Assembly (NCBI GenBank): GCA_963422465.1
Contig: OY730169.1
Span: 1,612,001-1,676,000 of the forward strand
DNA length: 64,000 nucleotides
Direction of reading: 5' to 3'
Source: Lichina pygmaea
Lineage: Eukaryota; Ascomycota; Lichinomycetes; Lichinales; Lichinaceae
Below the pieces are notes generated by a model. It had not been told where the DNA came from. It worked only from the letters and a program-made list of their open reading frames with translations, and did no database searches. Positions 1-11,124 of this stretch are shown in pieces (the first letter of the stretch is position 1; each line of letters opens with the position of its first letter). Position numbers and translations under genes: made by a program.

Positions 1-534
1 ACGAAAGCGATCAGCGACGTGCTCAACCACGTCAAGACGAAGCAGAAGGACAAGTCGGTGTACGTCTTTGCCTCGGACGAGACGGCCGCTCAAGAGAGCG
101 AGACGAGCAGCAAGGACGAGAGGAGAGTCGCACACGGGTGCTACATCGGCGGCTCTCCTCCACCTGCATCCGGGAGCAGCGGCGGCGGCGGCGCGGGAGC
201 AGATGCCGCGGCAGACGGTCCACCGACGCCGTCCCAGGGACACTCGTCCAAAACACGTACCCCGTCGGCCAACCCGTCGTCCACAGACACAGCGAAGAGC
301 GACAATGCATCATCATCATCGGCAGCAGCGGCAGCAGCAGCAACTCATCCCCCGAACTCGACGAGCTCAGGAAAGATGGAAGCGTCCGAGTGGGCCTCGG
401 CCGTGTCCGGTATCCTGGGCGGTAAAGCCGGCGGCAAAGGTGCGACGAGCCAGGGCATCGGCAAGGAAGTGGCGCGCGTCGATGAGGCCGTAGAAGAGGC
501 CGAGAGGTGGATCGTCGAGAAACTGAAGCTGTAG
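1..534 (+). CDS. ALA1: Alanyl-tRNA synthetase, C-terminal end (partial)
   Basis: This is the last part of a cytosolic/mitochondrial alanyl-tRNA synthetase, which charges tRNA-Ala; the gene enters from the left edge and the frame is open from base 1 to the TAG at 532-534. The visible piece is the C-terminal C-Ala/DHHA1 region. The tail (KMEASEWASAV, then GGKAGGKG and SQGIGKEV) lines up from memory with the human AARS tail (KASEW, GGKGGGKD, AQATGKN). An upstream ...KVAHGCYI-like strand-forming segment is also present. Between the two lies a roughly 75-residue Ser/Ala/Gly/Pro-rich insert that I do not know from other AlaRS enzymes. Catalytic and editing domains lie outside the window. The family call is confident; whether the insert is translated or spliced is not certain, since no clean intron borders were found. 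Confidence 0.85.
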   Translation, partial: TKAISDVLNHVKTKQKDKSVYVFASDETAAQESETSSKDERRVAHGCYIGGSPPPASGSSGGGGAGADAAADGPPTPSQGHSSKTRTPSANPSSTDTAKSDNASSSSAAAAAAATHPPNSTSSGKMEASEWASAVSGILGGKAGGKGATSQGIGKEVARVDEAVEEAERWIVEKLKL

Positions 535-889
535 CTGGAGAAGACCTCGTCCGGGGGGAAAGGAGGGGTGGATTGGGGAAGGGGTGTTTAGGGAGGAAGG
601 TGAGGGGAGGGAGATGGAGAGAGGCGCAGAAGGGAACGACGAGGTTAGACCGGTCGACGTGACCGTAGCTTTCTTTTGCTACGTATCGTTAGTGTCGACC
701 GACTGTCTCGTCGATGCCGGACCCGAGAATATCGTGAGCGTAATTACTGCCAACCGTCTACCGTAGTCAATGCCCAGACCCAACACAAAGATGATCGTGA
801 GGGCAAGCATCGTGATGCCCGGGGCTCCGGCTGGAGAATGATTGGCTTGTGAGCATAGTCACCGTCGCTCATCTGGTGTCGACCGTCTA

Positions 890-1475
890 CCGACCGTCCT
901 GTAGTTTAGTTGATACCGACTCGTCCTGTAGTTTAACGTTGATTGATCGATTGAATTCCTACACCATTCTAGCACTAGTGTATCTAGGCTACGCCGGGTC
1001 AACTATAGAATTAGGCTAGGAAAACTCAACCGAGTAAAAAAACCTCTCTCTGCAGCGCCTCAGGCAGCGCTATCCTCTCGAGTAATCTGTAAAACATGGG
1101 GGGGGGGGGGGGTGACTGGTTAGTAACCAGTATCCAGCTGCTCCTGAGCCCAGGAGAACTGGGAGAGAACTCCGTGGCGTAGGATCCACGAGGTGAGGGC
1201 GGCGGCGGGCGGCGGGCGCGAGATCATCACCTGGTAGTCAGTAGTAGCAGTACGCAGTGTAAAGACTGCGGCGTAGGTACTCGTGTAGTTTAACGTAGTT
1301 TATACCGAACTTGTTCTATAGTTCGATCGACACCGACTCGTCCTGTACTTCAATCAATACCGACCGTTCTGTAAAATTCAGTTGACACCGGGAAGTCTTG
1401 TAGTAGTAGCTGATGCCCCGGGTCCTCGTAGGAACTGATGTTCGGGGCCTCGTACCGGTACTCAGTTGATGCTGG
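890..1475 (+). repeat. Degenerate dispersed/tandem repeat around TTGATACCGACTCGTCCTG
   Basis: Diverged copies of a unit near TTGATACCGACTCGTCCTG, followed by TAGTTTAA-like bases, occur at about 880-950 and again in a row at about 1280-1470 (variants such as ATCAATACCGACCGTTCTG and TTGACACCGGGAAGTCTTG). The unit is roughly 30-45 bp and copies differ at many positions. Nothing suggests a coding role; an old minisatellite is the simplest reading. Confidence 0.5.
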
Positions 1476-1989
1476 GGGCTGGGGGGGGGGGGGGGGGGGG
1501 GGCTCTGAGAATTATCGTGAGAGAAGTGCATGATGACAGGTACGTATGTACGGTACTGTTGTCGGTGCTTACTTTTTCTACTGCGTCTTTGTCAAACAAA
1601 CTGATACCGGATCTGAGGATACTGTAGTGTTGCTGTCACACAGCCAGGGGAAGGGGGGGGGAAGAGGAGATTTACTTGTGTTCATTGTATTGCTTCACCC
1701 CTACTTCAATTGGTGATATCATCTCTCGTGGTATCCATAGTGTAGAGCACAGCATATAGCATACTTGTCGGTCCTTACATTGATGCCTTCCATCTCTCCC
1801 ATCTCTCCATCCCTCTACATATCCACTCCACCGAATCTTGTCACAGAGATGTAAACAGAAGATATGGCCACTTGGCCACTCTTCCCAACTTCTTTTTTTT
1901 TCCATTTCAGCTCTACGTGAGTATCGACGTCATGTGCATCTTGACATCTTGTGCACCTTGACGCTGGAACGGAGTCCTGTTGCTAAAGT

Positions 1990-2205
1990 ATTGTCACTCC
2001 GACGTGGTTGTGTTGGTCGTGGTGGTGGTCCATTGGTCGTGCCAGCGCATTTTGTCGTGGTAGTGCTCTGGTTGTGGATGTACATTTGTTGTGGCTGCGT
2101 GTTTGTCTTGACAGCGCGCTGGTCATGGTGGTGCATTGGTCATGAATGTACATTGGTCATGGCAGTGCATCGCTCATGGTGGTGTGTTGGTCATGTCCAT
2201 TGCTG
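1990..2205 (+). repeat. Degenerate GGTCATGGTGGTGCATT minisatellite
   Basis: Words such as TTGGTCGTGGTGGTGGTCC, TGGTCATGGTGGTGCATTG and TTGGTCATGGCAGTGCATC recur every 20-30 bp. The copies are imperfect. The long open frame over this stretch (1838-2206) is a by-product of the repeat and has no domain. Confidence 0.5.
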
Positions 2206-2851
2206 ATGCTATACGGAAGTATGTACTCATGCCATAACAACATATCGTACCAGGAAAGATAACTCAAGTAGTCATACTTCCAATGCTTGATTTCTTGGAA
2301 GGGGGGGGGGAATAGATTTGAGATTGCGCGCGCGCATGAGAGGGAGAGAGAATTTGGGGAGGATTGGGAGGGGTAAAGGGAGGAAACGAGGACAGTCGGT
2401 TGACAACAGTTCTAAAGAGAGCGAGAGAGACGGAGACAGTGAGGGTGGAGAAAGACGGAGAGGAAGGACTTGTTCACTTACGCACACACACGTACTCCCG
2501 TACAGCAAGTTTAAATACAAGAAGAAGAGCAAAGAGATTGGAGGGTGAGAGAGAGAGAAAGAGGAGCGAGGAGATAAGGCATGGGTGAGGAGACAAAAGG
2601 AGGGAGATGACCTCTGGAGGATTCGTTCTCAGAAAAAAAAAAACCTTGAAAAAAGGAGGGTATGGTTAGCTTTGCTGAATGCATGCGACTTTGCTCCTTG
2701 ATACATGGAAATCAAGAACAGGACAAGAGATAAAGAAAACAACCGCAAGTCCCATCCCATCGTAGTCCAGTCCAGCCCAGTCACCATACAACGCTGACGT
2801 GAACGTGTCCCAACTTCTCGCTCTCTCCGTCTCCAGACATCGATTCTGCGT

Positions 2852-3761
2852 TCATGTTCGAGCCTGCTCCGTCGCGGGGGACGTCGATGCCGTGCCGGCT
2901 TCGAGTCGACTCGGCGTCGTGTCCGGGCTGGCGTTCCCTGTCCCGTTGCCGTTGTTGGCCGCTTCGGCCGTCGAGCCGTTGGTAGCGGGAGCAGCGGCAG
3001 CGGCATCCGTGCGTCGAAATGGAGCCAGCTTTCGAATGCCGTCGGTGAATCTCGCTCGCCATCGGCTGCTTGGGCCGTCTGTTCCCGCCGCCGCGGTAGC
3101 TTCTGCCGGGGTTTCTGAAGGAGCATCCGCGTTCGTAGCGGGTGGCGTCTCCGTCGGAGTGGCGGCGCTCTCGCCACCGTCCCTGCGGGCCAAGGACAGG
3201 TCCAGCCGCGGTCTCCACCACGGCCGTGACGGATGCGCCGCAGCTTCTCGTCGGTCCCTCCGATACGCGTCGTCGAACGGACCGGCCGAGTACGGGCTCA
3301 GCTGTATGGGCCGACGTCGGCGTTGTTGTCGCTCGCCACGGCCCGAACCCGGTACGGCGTGCCGATCCTGCTGACCGGATCCGACGTCGACGGAGCGGCC
3401 CGACAAAAGGGCACGGGGCCGGAAGAAGCGCTCGGCCCGCGTGTTGGGCCACGTCCCCGTCGTCGGCACGACGGGCATCGACTGTCTTCCGCTTTGCGCG
3501 CGATGCGCTCGTCGGCTCGACCGCATCGCTTCCGACGCAGCGTCCGGCTCGGAGCGTGGCTTGGGCACGAAGTAGTCCTTCTTGCACAGCGGACAGCATG
3601 CTCGACGGCTGGTGAGCCACGGATCCAGACAGCTGGCGTGGAATGCGTGACCGCACGTCAGCCCTCGCACATCGTCGTCGTCCTCGATGTTGTCGAGACA
3701 GATGGCGCAAGCGTCGCCGGGGTTGGTCAGCAGCTCGGGGGGAACAGCGGCGTGGATGTGA

Positions 3762-3809
<48 letters not shown>

Positions 3810-4817
3810 TCTTCCCTCGGTGCGGCGTTGGCGTCAGCGCTCGTCTCGGCCGGACTACCCGAGCTTCCGCTACGGATCTCTGCGGATTCTGACGTCGCCG
3901 GCTCAGGTGCGCCGGTCGAGTCCGAAGCTGGCGCGTTCTTCGCTGCATCCGAGTCCTTTGGCACGTCCAACGACTTTGATTCAGCGGCAGCCGGCGCTGG
4001 GGCTGCTGAGGCTGCTGGAGCTGCTGGAGCTGCTGGAGCAGCAGCAGCATCGTCCTTCGGCTCGGACGGAGTCGGGCGATTCGGGTCGGCCGGGGGATCA
4101 GGATCGGCGCGCGATACCTCCAGCGATGCCTTGCCCTCTTTCGACGTCGACATGGGATCCTGCCAATCGGCGGCGTGGGCCTGAGACGCCACGACACCGC
4201 CGGCGTTGGGAAGACCTTGCTGCTCGCGCGTCGCCCTCCAGGCCTTGTACTTGGTCAGCGGGAAGCGCTCGTTGACCTCCTCCATCGTCATGAGCTTCTT
4301 CTCGCGCCTTCTTCGACCAGGTCTCCTGACGGCGGTCATGTCGATGGGCTCTCCACCGAGCTCCTCGGCGCGCGCCTGCCGATTCCGCTGATTGTATCGG
4401 AAGCAATATTTGACGCCGACGATGATCCTACGGTCACGCGCGTCAGCGTCCACGACGGTCCGTCGGATCGTTTGCACCAGCGCGCGCACGCGGCGATGCG
4501 ACACGAACTTACCACAAGTTGGTAAAGACGACGCCGAAGCCGAGAGCGACGAAAAAGAGCAAGGGCGAATTGGTCGGACCGCCGCCGCCGCCGCCCCCTC
4601 CACTGCTCGGCGTTGGAGGAGGCGGCGGGGCGGGCGAAGTCGTCGATACCGATACCCTCTCGGTCGGCGACGGCGACGACGACGAGGAGTCCATGGTCAG
4701 GGTCAGCGCCGACGGCGTCGACCCATCAATCTGTCGGGGAGCGAGGACTGATCCATCGGCCGACACCATCAAGAGGCCCAGAGAAAGCGAGATCAGATGG
4801 GTGGTGAGGGGCGCCAT
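2852..4817 (-). CDS. Single-pass RING-H2 membrane protein, probable E3 ubiquitin ligase
   Basis: Two exons (4817-4513 and 4427-2852) join across an 85-bp intron with a GTAAGT donor and a GCTGAC branch point, giving 626 residues. A signal peptide begins MAPLTTHLISLSLGLL. A Ser/Pro/Gly-rich lumenal part precedes a membrane segment (PLLFFVALGFGVVFTNLW, continuing across the splice) near residues 85-107. A basic juxtamembrane motif follows (KLMTMEEVNERFPLTKYK), then an 18-residue aspartate run (about 308-325) and a RING-H2 finger at about 343-384 with C-x2-C, C-x-H-x2-H-x2-C and C-x2-C ligands all present. The tail is low complexity. The layout matches uncharacterised RING proteins of filamentous ascomycetes; it probably ubiquitinates targets at an endomembrane. 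The splice restores an uninterrupted membrane helix, which supports the model. A longer N-terminus upstream is open, but the signal peptide favours 4817. Confidence 0.85.
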
Positions 4818-6492
4818 CGTCGCAGCCGTAATTATCGCACGGGCGCTCCGACCTTGCCGACGGCCGAGAACGCCGACGACGGGGATGACAGCGGAGCCGC
4901 GACTCGGCGACGACGCAGCATTCAAAAGCTGCGTGGAGGGCCGACGGACTCTCGTGAGCCCCACGACTGTGGAGATGTCGCCAAGGGCTGGTGACTCGGG
5001 GCTCTCGAGCACGTCGACCGAATCATGCCATTCGGGTGCTCGTTCGGGGGCTGGAATGCGGCGGCGGCGGCGGCGGCGACGAGTGCTCGTACGGGGCAAG
5101 CCGTCGACGGCAGCAGACGATGTAGCCAGCAAGCCGACCGGCCAGCGCTAAAACAGAACCTGGAATGCCGTGGATTGAGGTAGAGGAAGTACTTTTGTAG
5201 CTGCAATGGCCGCTATGGTCGTACTGGTAGCCGACCGGAAGTGTCGAAGGGGCGCGGTTCGAAACAAGGAAAGGGTGAGATTGATGGATGAGCGGACAGA
5301 CGAGTGATTCCGCAGAGAGGGAACAAAGAAGATGACTCGACAAGGAAAGAATGAAATGTCGAAGGCCGCCGACGGTGACGATGGACAATGAAGGTGAAGA
5401 TCGAATGATGATGTGAGGGTGATTCCACAGCGCCGACTGGGCTTCGCCACTGTTGCGGTGCCAAGGAGAGACGGGTTCAGTACTAACGTACTGTACTTGG
5501 ACGTTGTGAAAGTCTACATACGCACGGCACAGGCTGAAAAGTCACGAGCGACGCTGGTTACTAATCAAAGACAGCGGGACGAGAAGCGAATTGCTAGTAT
5601 TCCGTAAATTCTTCTCGCAACTTTTGCCCGTCATCCGACTACCGCGATTAAATCAGCGGTCATGAGGCTCCGTGTCATAGAAGCCGATTATAAAGCAGCC
5701 CTTCTGGGCATCGGAGTTTTTCGGGTTGGACTTCTCTCCGGTGTGTATTACGTAATGGGCGGCTAACCCATCTGGGATCAAACGCGTAAAAACTTATATC
5801 GGGCGCGCTAGTCGATCGAAGCGCCTTGCCCGACCGAGCGTAGCGCCGGACACCACTTCTGACAGTCAAGCCTTGACGTCGGAGGATTCGAGACTCGATC
5901 GGCCTCGCAAGTGTATCGACCTCAGCACTTTCATGCGCAGCTGATGCGATGCTGCATCGCCAAGCACATGCACAGTGCATTGCCACCTTGAAGTTGCTTC
6001 TTCTTCTTCATGATGTGGGAGTACAAGGATGTCAGGTACGTAATGTACGTATCCAGTACGTATGTACGATACGTACAGAGAGAGTAGCTCTATCACGTTC
6101 AGTAGATTGAGAACGTAAGAGGTCTGTATGTAAGTACAGTACTGTACGTAGTACGTAGGTAGCAGACAGTCCATAACTTGACTGCTTCTTCTGTAGCGCT
6201 ACGGTAGCAGCAAACAGGCTCCGCCTTGGCAATACGGCCACGACTTGTCATGGGATCTGCTTCAGCATTTCTCGCGTTCGTGTCTAGAACAATCTTGTAC
6301 GTAGCCCCAACTAAGATTCCCTTGCCTTTCTTCACCTGATGTTGATGACAGCTGAAGGTTCCAAGCCTGATCTCTTACATACTTACGTACCGGTACCTGA
6401 TTGAACCTCAACCGGGTTCAAGTCCAGATTCCAAGCTTTTCAGCGTCTATTAGCCACACACAGCTCACTACGCCTACGTACTGTAGTGAGCC
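4818..6492. other. Divergent spacer between RING gene and cyclophilin, no gene seen
   Basis: About 1.7 kb separates two divergently transcribed genes, so it probably holds both promoters. Short open frames are present but lack domains. A dense run of GTACGTA/TACGTAC words lies at about 6038-6165. Confidence 0.55.
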
Positions 6493-7554
6493 ATGGCAAA
6501 CCAAGCACCCGCGACAACAACCAACCCGGTTGTCTTCTTCGACATGACCTTGGGCGGTCAGTTTCTGCATTCGTCTGTTCAAACACAACTCTGTCTCTTT
6601 TGGCGTTCGCCAATGCTGTTGTGAGAAGTGGACTGTCTTGCTCCAAGACCAGTATCCCTCCGTTGCACTTTCTTCGATGCTATGAGAGGACCTATCATAT
6701 GCAGCCATGTCGTCGTTGAAATCCGATTTGACATCCGCCAATGTTTCCGTCATCCTCTCGCCGCTTCGATATCTGAACACTTCACTTACGGTAATCTCGC
6801 AGGCGAGCCTCTCGGCCGCATCAAGATGCGTCTGCACGCCGACGTCGTGCCCAAGACGGCGGAGAATTTCCGGCGCTTCTGCACGGGCGAGACCAAGAAC
6901 GTCCTGGGCCGGCCACAGGGTTACAAGGGGTGCCGCTTCCACCGCGTCGTGAGTTTCTGGTTCAGACGAGCGATCCGCCACCCCCTGATATCGATAAGAT
7001 ACGGAGCAAAGGCCACCCGGCTGACGGGATCGACATAGATCAAAGACTTTATGATTCAAGGCGGGGATTTCTTACACGGCGATGGCACCGGCACCATCTC
7101 GACATTTGGAACACGCACCTTCGACGACGAGAGCTTTACGCTGAAACATGAAGCACCGGGGCTCTTATCGATGGCGGTACGTGACACCCCCGTCCCCTCT
7201 CCCTTCGACCAACCGGTCAAAGCTTTTTCTGCTATGATCACCACACCCAGTACCAGTCCTCGACGGGACCATCCCAGAACGGTGGTAAGTCGCATCGTCA
7301 AGTCTGGCTATAAAGGTTACTAACTCCAAGAAAAACCCGGCCCCCGCGCGCGCCCCTATCAGAATTCTGGACCGAACAGCAACGGGTGCCAGTTCTTCAT
7401 CACGACCGTGGCAACGCCCTTTCTGAACAACAAACATGTCGTCTTCGGGAAGGTGATCGACGGCATGGACGTGGTCAAGAAGATCGAGAACACCAGGACC
7501 ATCCGAGAGAAGCCGACGCAGGACGTCCTCATCGCTCAATGCGGGGAGATGTGA
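6493..7554 (+). CDS. Cyclophilin, CypH/USA-CYP class peptidyl-prolyl isomerase
   Basis: Four exons (6493-6556, 6803-6948, 7039-7176, 7363-7554) give 179 residues, starting [20 protein letters not shown] and ending QCGEM. The product catalyses cis-trans isomerisation of prolyl bonds; the CypH class (human PPIH, fission yeast Cyp3) is linked to the U4/U6 snRNP. Core motifs are intact: [45 protein letters not shown] and KHVVFGKV. The catalytic Arg (FHRV) and the active-site Phe, Met and Gln are present. The Trp that contacts cyclosporin in CypA (PWLDGKHV) is Phe here (PFLNNKHV). The first intron is long (246 bp), but the flanking exons join exactly within LGGEPLG. A plain CypA is the alternative, but the PPIH-like C-terminus favours CypH. 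Confidence 0.9.
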
Positions 7555-7945
7555 CCGCTGCCAGCTTAACTGCAAAGTAACTAATCGATAAACGACCTCG
7601 AAGACTCGACGAAGCTCCGACGTGGTTTCAACGTCCCGAGTTCCCTTCCCTTGCCAGCGTACTTCACGTACTTCACGTACTGTATTCGTACGTACGGCCA
7701 AGCCTAGAGGTTCCCCCCCCCCCAGTTTGTGCTCCCGGCTCCGGTTTCCATGTGCGGTCGAGTCCACCATGCGTCTTTTCGCTCTTGGGAAAAATGAGGC
7801 CAGAACAGAAGAGAACAGAGCAGACCAGACTAGATTACAATGGGAGTATTTTTCCCCGAATGGTTGGTAGAGTAGTCTTCTCGCGTTGATGTTCTTACTC
7901 TACATCCCCCCCCCCCCTCTCTCCCCTCTCCTGTATTCCTTTATT

Positions 7946-7984
<39 letters not shown>

Positions 7985-8349
7985 GTTGTCATCGTCGTCA
8001 TCATCGTCATCATCTTCATCATCGTCATCAAAGATTTCCCGTGACGTTCATCAAGACATGGTAACGTACAGTACATCTCTGTTGCAGTCTTGCAGTCTGC
8101 GGTGGTGGGACCTGTGGATTAATTCGTGACGTGCTGTCGCAGAACATCTCGGTCTGTTCTGCATACGTCTCCCCACCTAAGTACCGTAGTTACTATACGA
8201 AAAAAAGAGTCTCGTGAGGCCCGGATAGCTTTGAATGGCCTTCTGTCTTGTCTTGTCTTCAGCCCGTGCCCGATTTCGGGGAGGGGAGGAGGGGAAGAGG
8301 GAGGCACCAGACATGTCCGCCCCCCAAGTCATTGTAACAGATACCGTAG
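7555..8349 (+). other. Spacer with CAT/CTT microsatellite, no gene seen
   Basis: Downstream of the cyclophilin. It contains C runs near 7710 and 7907 and a pure (CAT)n tract at about 7948-7983 that degrades into mixed TCA/TCG/TCT triplets to about 8030. No convincing open frame. Confidence 0.6.
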
Positions 8350-10606
8350 ATGTCCGCTGATGCGCATCTCGCGCGGTTCCAGGTTGATCCAGCTCTTGCA
8401 CAAGAGTTCGAGATGGCTGTTTCAGGTCGTCAAACGCGGTTGTGCGTCGTTTCAGAGAAGACTGCGCCGCTGTCCATATGCGCCTTTCCACCCCTTTGGG
8501 AAGAAGCGTACGAGTACTGGAATGAGTCGGTTGTACGTATACCCGGGTTCGTGTGGCCTGTGGCAGCTGCTTGAAGGCGTCTTGGGTTCCGGGAGAGGAG
8601 TATGCCGGCTAGTGCCCATGGTTCCCTTTTACCGGGCAGTGGTGAAAGAACTCAATACCTTCCACAGTCGTCGTGACTTAGAGACCATGAAGTAAGTGGA
8701 TAATATCTGCCTGCGTGGACAACATGTAGACGTTTCGAGGTGGGAGCTGCGTAACGCTAGGCTTGATGTCACGTCCGAGCGCCAAAGGCCCGAGGCCTGA
8801 GATGCCGACCCATCTGGCCCGGTCAGCAGACGACGCCTTCTGATAGATGTTCAGTGTGGCCTCGTGCAGCTCCTATCCCTGTATTAGATGAGGAGACTCA
8901 ACAATTTCTGCCGGTCGATTTACCTCATCTGAAGCAATCTTTCTAGACCTGACCCTGCTGTGGAAAACGACGATGAATGAAGTTGAAGTATGGAGGAAAG
9001 ATCCGACGAAAGAAGATGATGAGGAGCTCCGTTGTGCTCGTGAAACACTGTTGATATCTGGCAGATGTCCCGCGTACATGCTGAAGGGGCTATTCGTGAT
9101 GGTCTCGAAGTCACAATCAGATGCCAGGTAGTTGTGCGAGCCAGACGCTTGGAGAATTTCTGAACGAAGACAATTCCTTGGTCGTGCCACCATCTTGTAC
9201 GTGGTCGAGGTACTCGTCGAGATCAGCTGCGGCCAACGGCATCCTCGACACGTCGTATACCGCACTGTGGTACGGCCGTCAAGGTCACCATCTTCCGTAC
9301 GACGTCCGGAAGATGGCCCCTGACTCGCGTTTCCATCTGCGGCTGGTGTTCGTGTGTCCCACCAAGAGCCGTGTAAGCTGTTGGCTTGGCTCATCGAACA
9401 GTGTCGAGTCCTGATTACCTCCAACCTAGACCCTGGCGCCCCTTACGACGTTCCGGTAATTCCTTGAGTCAACGGCCGTTAACGCTGCTGGCCTTCAGAC
9501 AAGCACATTCTGCCACGCAGTTGGACCTTCGATCTTGACTTCGCCCAGCTGGTTCCGCCACTCGACGTAGTGGGTGATGTCGCGGCTTCGCTGTCAATAT
9601 TCCCAGCCATCTACGTGAAACCTAGAAACGCGATGATCAAGATATGGCATGTGTTCGAGGCGAGTCGCCTTTGCTCTGTGAGCTGTACAAGGTACCGACC
9701 ATCGATGATGTGGCTTGAGGTGCTTTGGAAGACTGGAGTTGCAGGTAGAATAGGAGCGTTGCGTCAGTCCTTGCCACCAGCGTGGATGAAAGAGCTCGCA
9801 GCTCTCCTAAAGTACCGCTCCATCAAACACTCGTGTTCAGCCTGCTGAAAAATAGCTGATTGAGATGGCATATTTTTGGGTCTTTCTTTCTCTATTGTAA
9901 GTATCCTTTCAGTAAAACTTGTGACTTTCTCTGGTCCCTTCGCTCCTTCTCCTTTGTGCCCGTGCTAGCGTCGACTCGGCTTTGTCAGTCTGCTGATTGG
10001 CCATCTTCGTTATCAAATCTTGCGATCCCGAGGTCCCATCAGGTCCCCACCAAGAGCAAGGAAAAATGGTGCCCCGGTCGTGGATTGCGAGTCGCTATTC
10101 CGTGCCTGTGTCCATGATGAGCTCGGTGCTGACGTCGTCCTGGTCTTTGCCACGCCCGTCCCTGAATCCTTCCGACGCCTTCGACGTCGAGGCCGAGTTG
10201 GCAGAGAAGCAGTGCGAGTTCCAGTATGCTCAATACACCATCCCGCAAGCAGATCAACGGACCGGCATGTGTAACTAAGAAGCCGTTCGGCCGAGAGCAT
10301 CATGACAGGGAGGTAGACGAAAACCTTTTATATTTATATAGCGCGTAGCTCTCGAACAAGCATGCACCGCCTCAAAAACGGGATTCGGGCCGTCTTTCGA
10401 TGTCAAGTTGGCATGTAGTAATGTAGGGTTCTGGAAAGATAAAAGCAGAGCATCGTGTTGCCTATGTGTCAACGTGGCCGCTCGGATGAGCTTACCGCTT
10501 CGATAATAAACGACCGACAATCTTTCGCTCAGCAACAGCCGTCTCATTCTGTGCCTTACGGCAGCGACCGCGAGATGAATTGAGGAGTAATCTCATCGAA
10601 CTTTAG
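8350..10606 (+). other. Unresolved region with gene-like exons, product not recognised
   Basis: Several stretches read like protein on the plus strand but I could not assemble them. An ATG at 8350 opens 74 codons (MSADAHLARFQVDPALAQEF). A frame at about 9121-9411 has a natural-looking composition. A frame across about 9375-9462 (containing CKLLAWLIEQCRVLIT) ends at a GTAATT donor-like site near 9463. Frames near 9570-9848 and 9997-10278 follow. No domain, signal peptide or catalytic motif was recognised. It may be one multi-exon gene, two genes, or a decayed gene. Competing frames overlap in most of it, so no exon set is claimed. Confidence 0.3.
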
Positions 10607-10863
10607 ATGTCGTGTCCCCTGGCCTTTCGAAGGTGGAGCTATCCATGACGACGTCCTTCCTGCGCAGCAGCAGTTACTTATCAGCACAGCTCCGACGACA
10701 TGGGTGGGTGGATGGATCACTACGAACCGCAACCTCCTGTCATTGGGTAAGCCGACGCCGAAAGGCGTCTCTGACTTTAGGAAATATTTTTCGGATGGTG
10801 ACGTCTCTTGCCCCTCTGCCCGGTTATCTGAGCCCCCTTGTGGTGTGACTATCTTGTTGGTAG

Positions 10864-11124
10864 GACCTTGTCGCCAGCCAACTTGCCAAAGCTTTCGAGG
10901 ATGATTGGTCTGAAAGCACACTCGGACGAGTACAAGCTCTTGTAGCCGTCCTGCATACGACAACGCAAGGGAGAACCGGAGGACAGGTGTGGGAAAAAGC
11001 TCTTATTGTGGACAAAAATGAAGATAGGCAGGCTTCGGGGGTGATTGGGTATCCGGACAACTCTGTGGCAACACGAAATTACTCGTACATCGAATCCGTA
11101 ACCCTCAAGTCAAAGAATTCATAG
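10864..11124 (+). CDS. Possible terminal exon of an unrecognised gene
   Basis: After a TTGGTAG acceptor at 10857-10863 the frame stays open for 86 codons to a TAG at 11122-11124 (starts DLVASQLAKAFEDDW). A strong GTAAGC donor lies at 10747. An alternative reading from the same acceptor in another frame is also protein-like (contains LPKLSRMIGLKAHSDEY) and stops near 10944; it joins in phase with an upstream frame containing GGWMDHYEPQPPVIG. I cannot decide between them. If the long frame is real, its 3' end overlaps the VTA1 coding end on the other strand by 20 bp. No family recognised. Confidence 0.3.
   Translation, partial: DLVASQLAKAFEDDWSESTLGRVQALVAVLHTTTQGRTGGQVWEKALIVDKNEDRQASGVIGYPDNSVATRNYSYIESVTLKSKNS

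Larger units (their letters stand above)
535..2851. other. Intergenic, low complexity, no gene seen
   Basis: This is the 3' side of both neighbours (AlaRS ends at 534, the RING gene ends at 2852), so it is a convergent spacer of about 2.3 kb. It holds homopolymer G runs (1098-1112 and 1481-1502), degenerate repeats and purine-rich stretches around 2320-2620. The small open frames here have repeat-like or low-complexity composition and no recognisable domain. Confidence 0.6.

Noticed and set aside
32-493. Three long frames overlapping the AlaRS end on both strands
   Set aside because: They are shadows of the GC-rich coding frame; composition (Arg/Ser/Pro-rich) and lack of homology fit that.
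1098-1502. Long G runs as possible telomere or quadruplex function
   Set aside because: They are plain homopolymers, not TTAGGG repeats; similar runs occur in other spacers and one intron.
2781-4275. Long frames opposite and alongside the RING gene
   Set aside because: Shadow frames produced by GC-rich codons and the GAC/GTC repeat coding the Asp run.
4428-4603. N-terminal extension MEGAAAAAVRPIRP of the RING frame
   Set aside because: It lies in the 3' part of exon 1 in another frame and in the intron; the spliced model restores a signal peptide and membrane helix.
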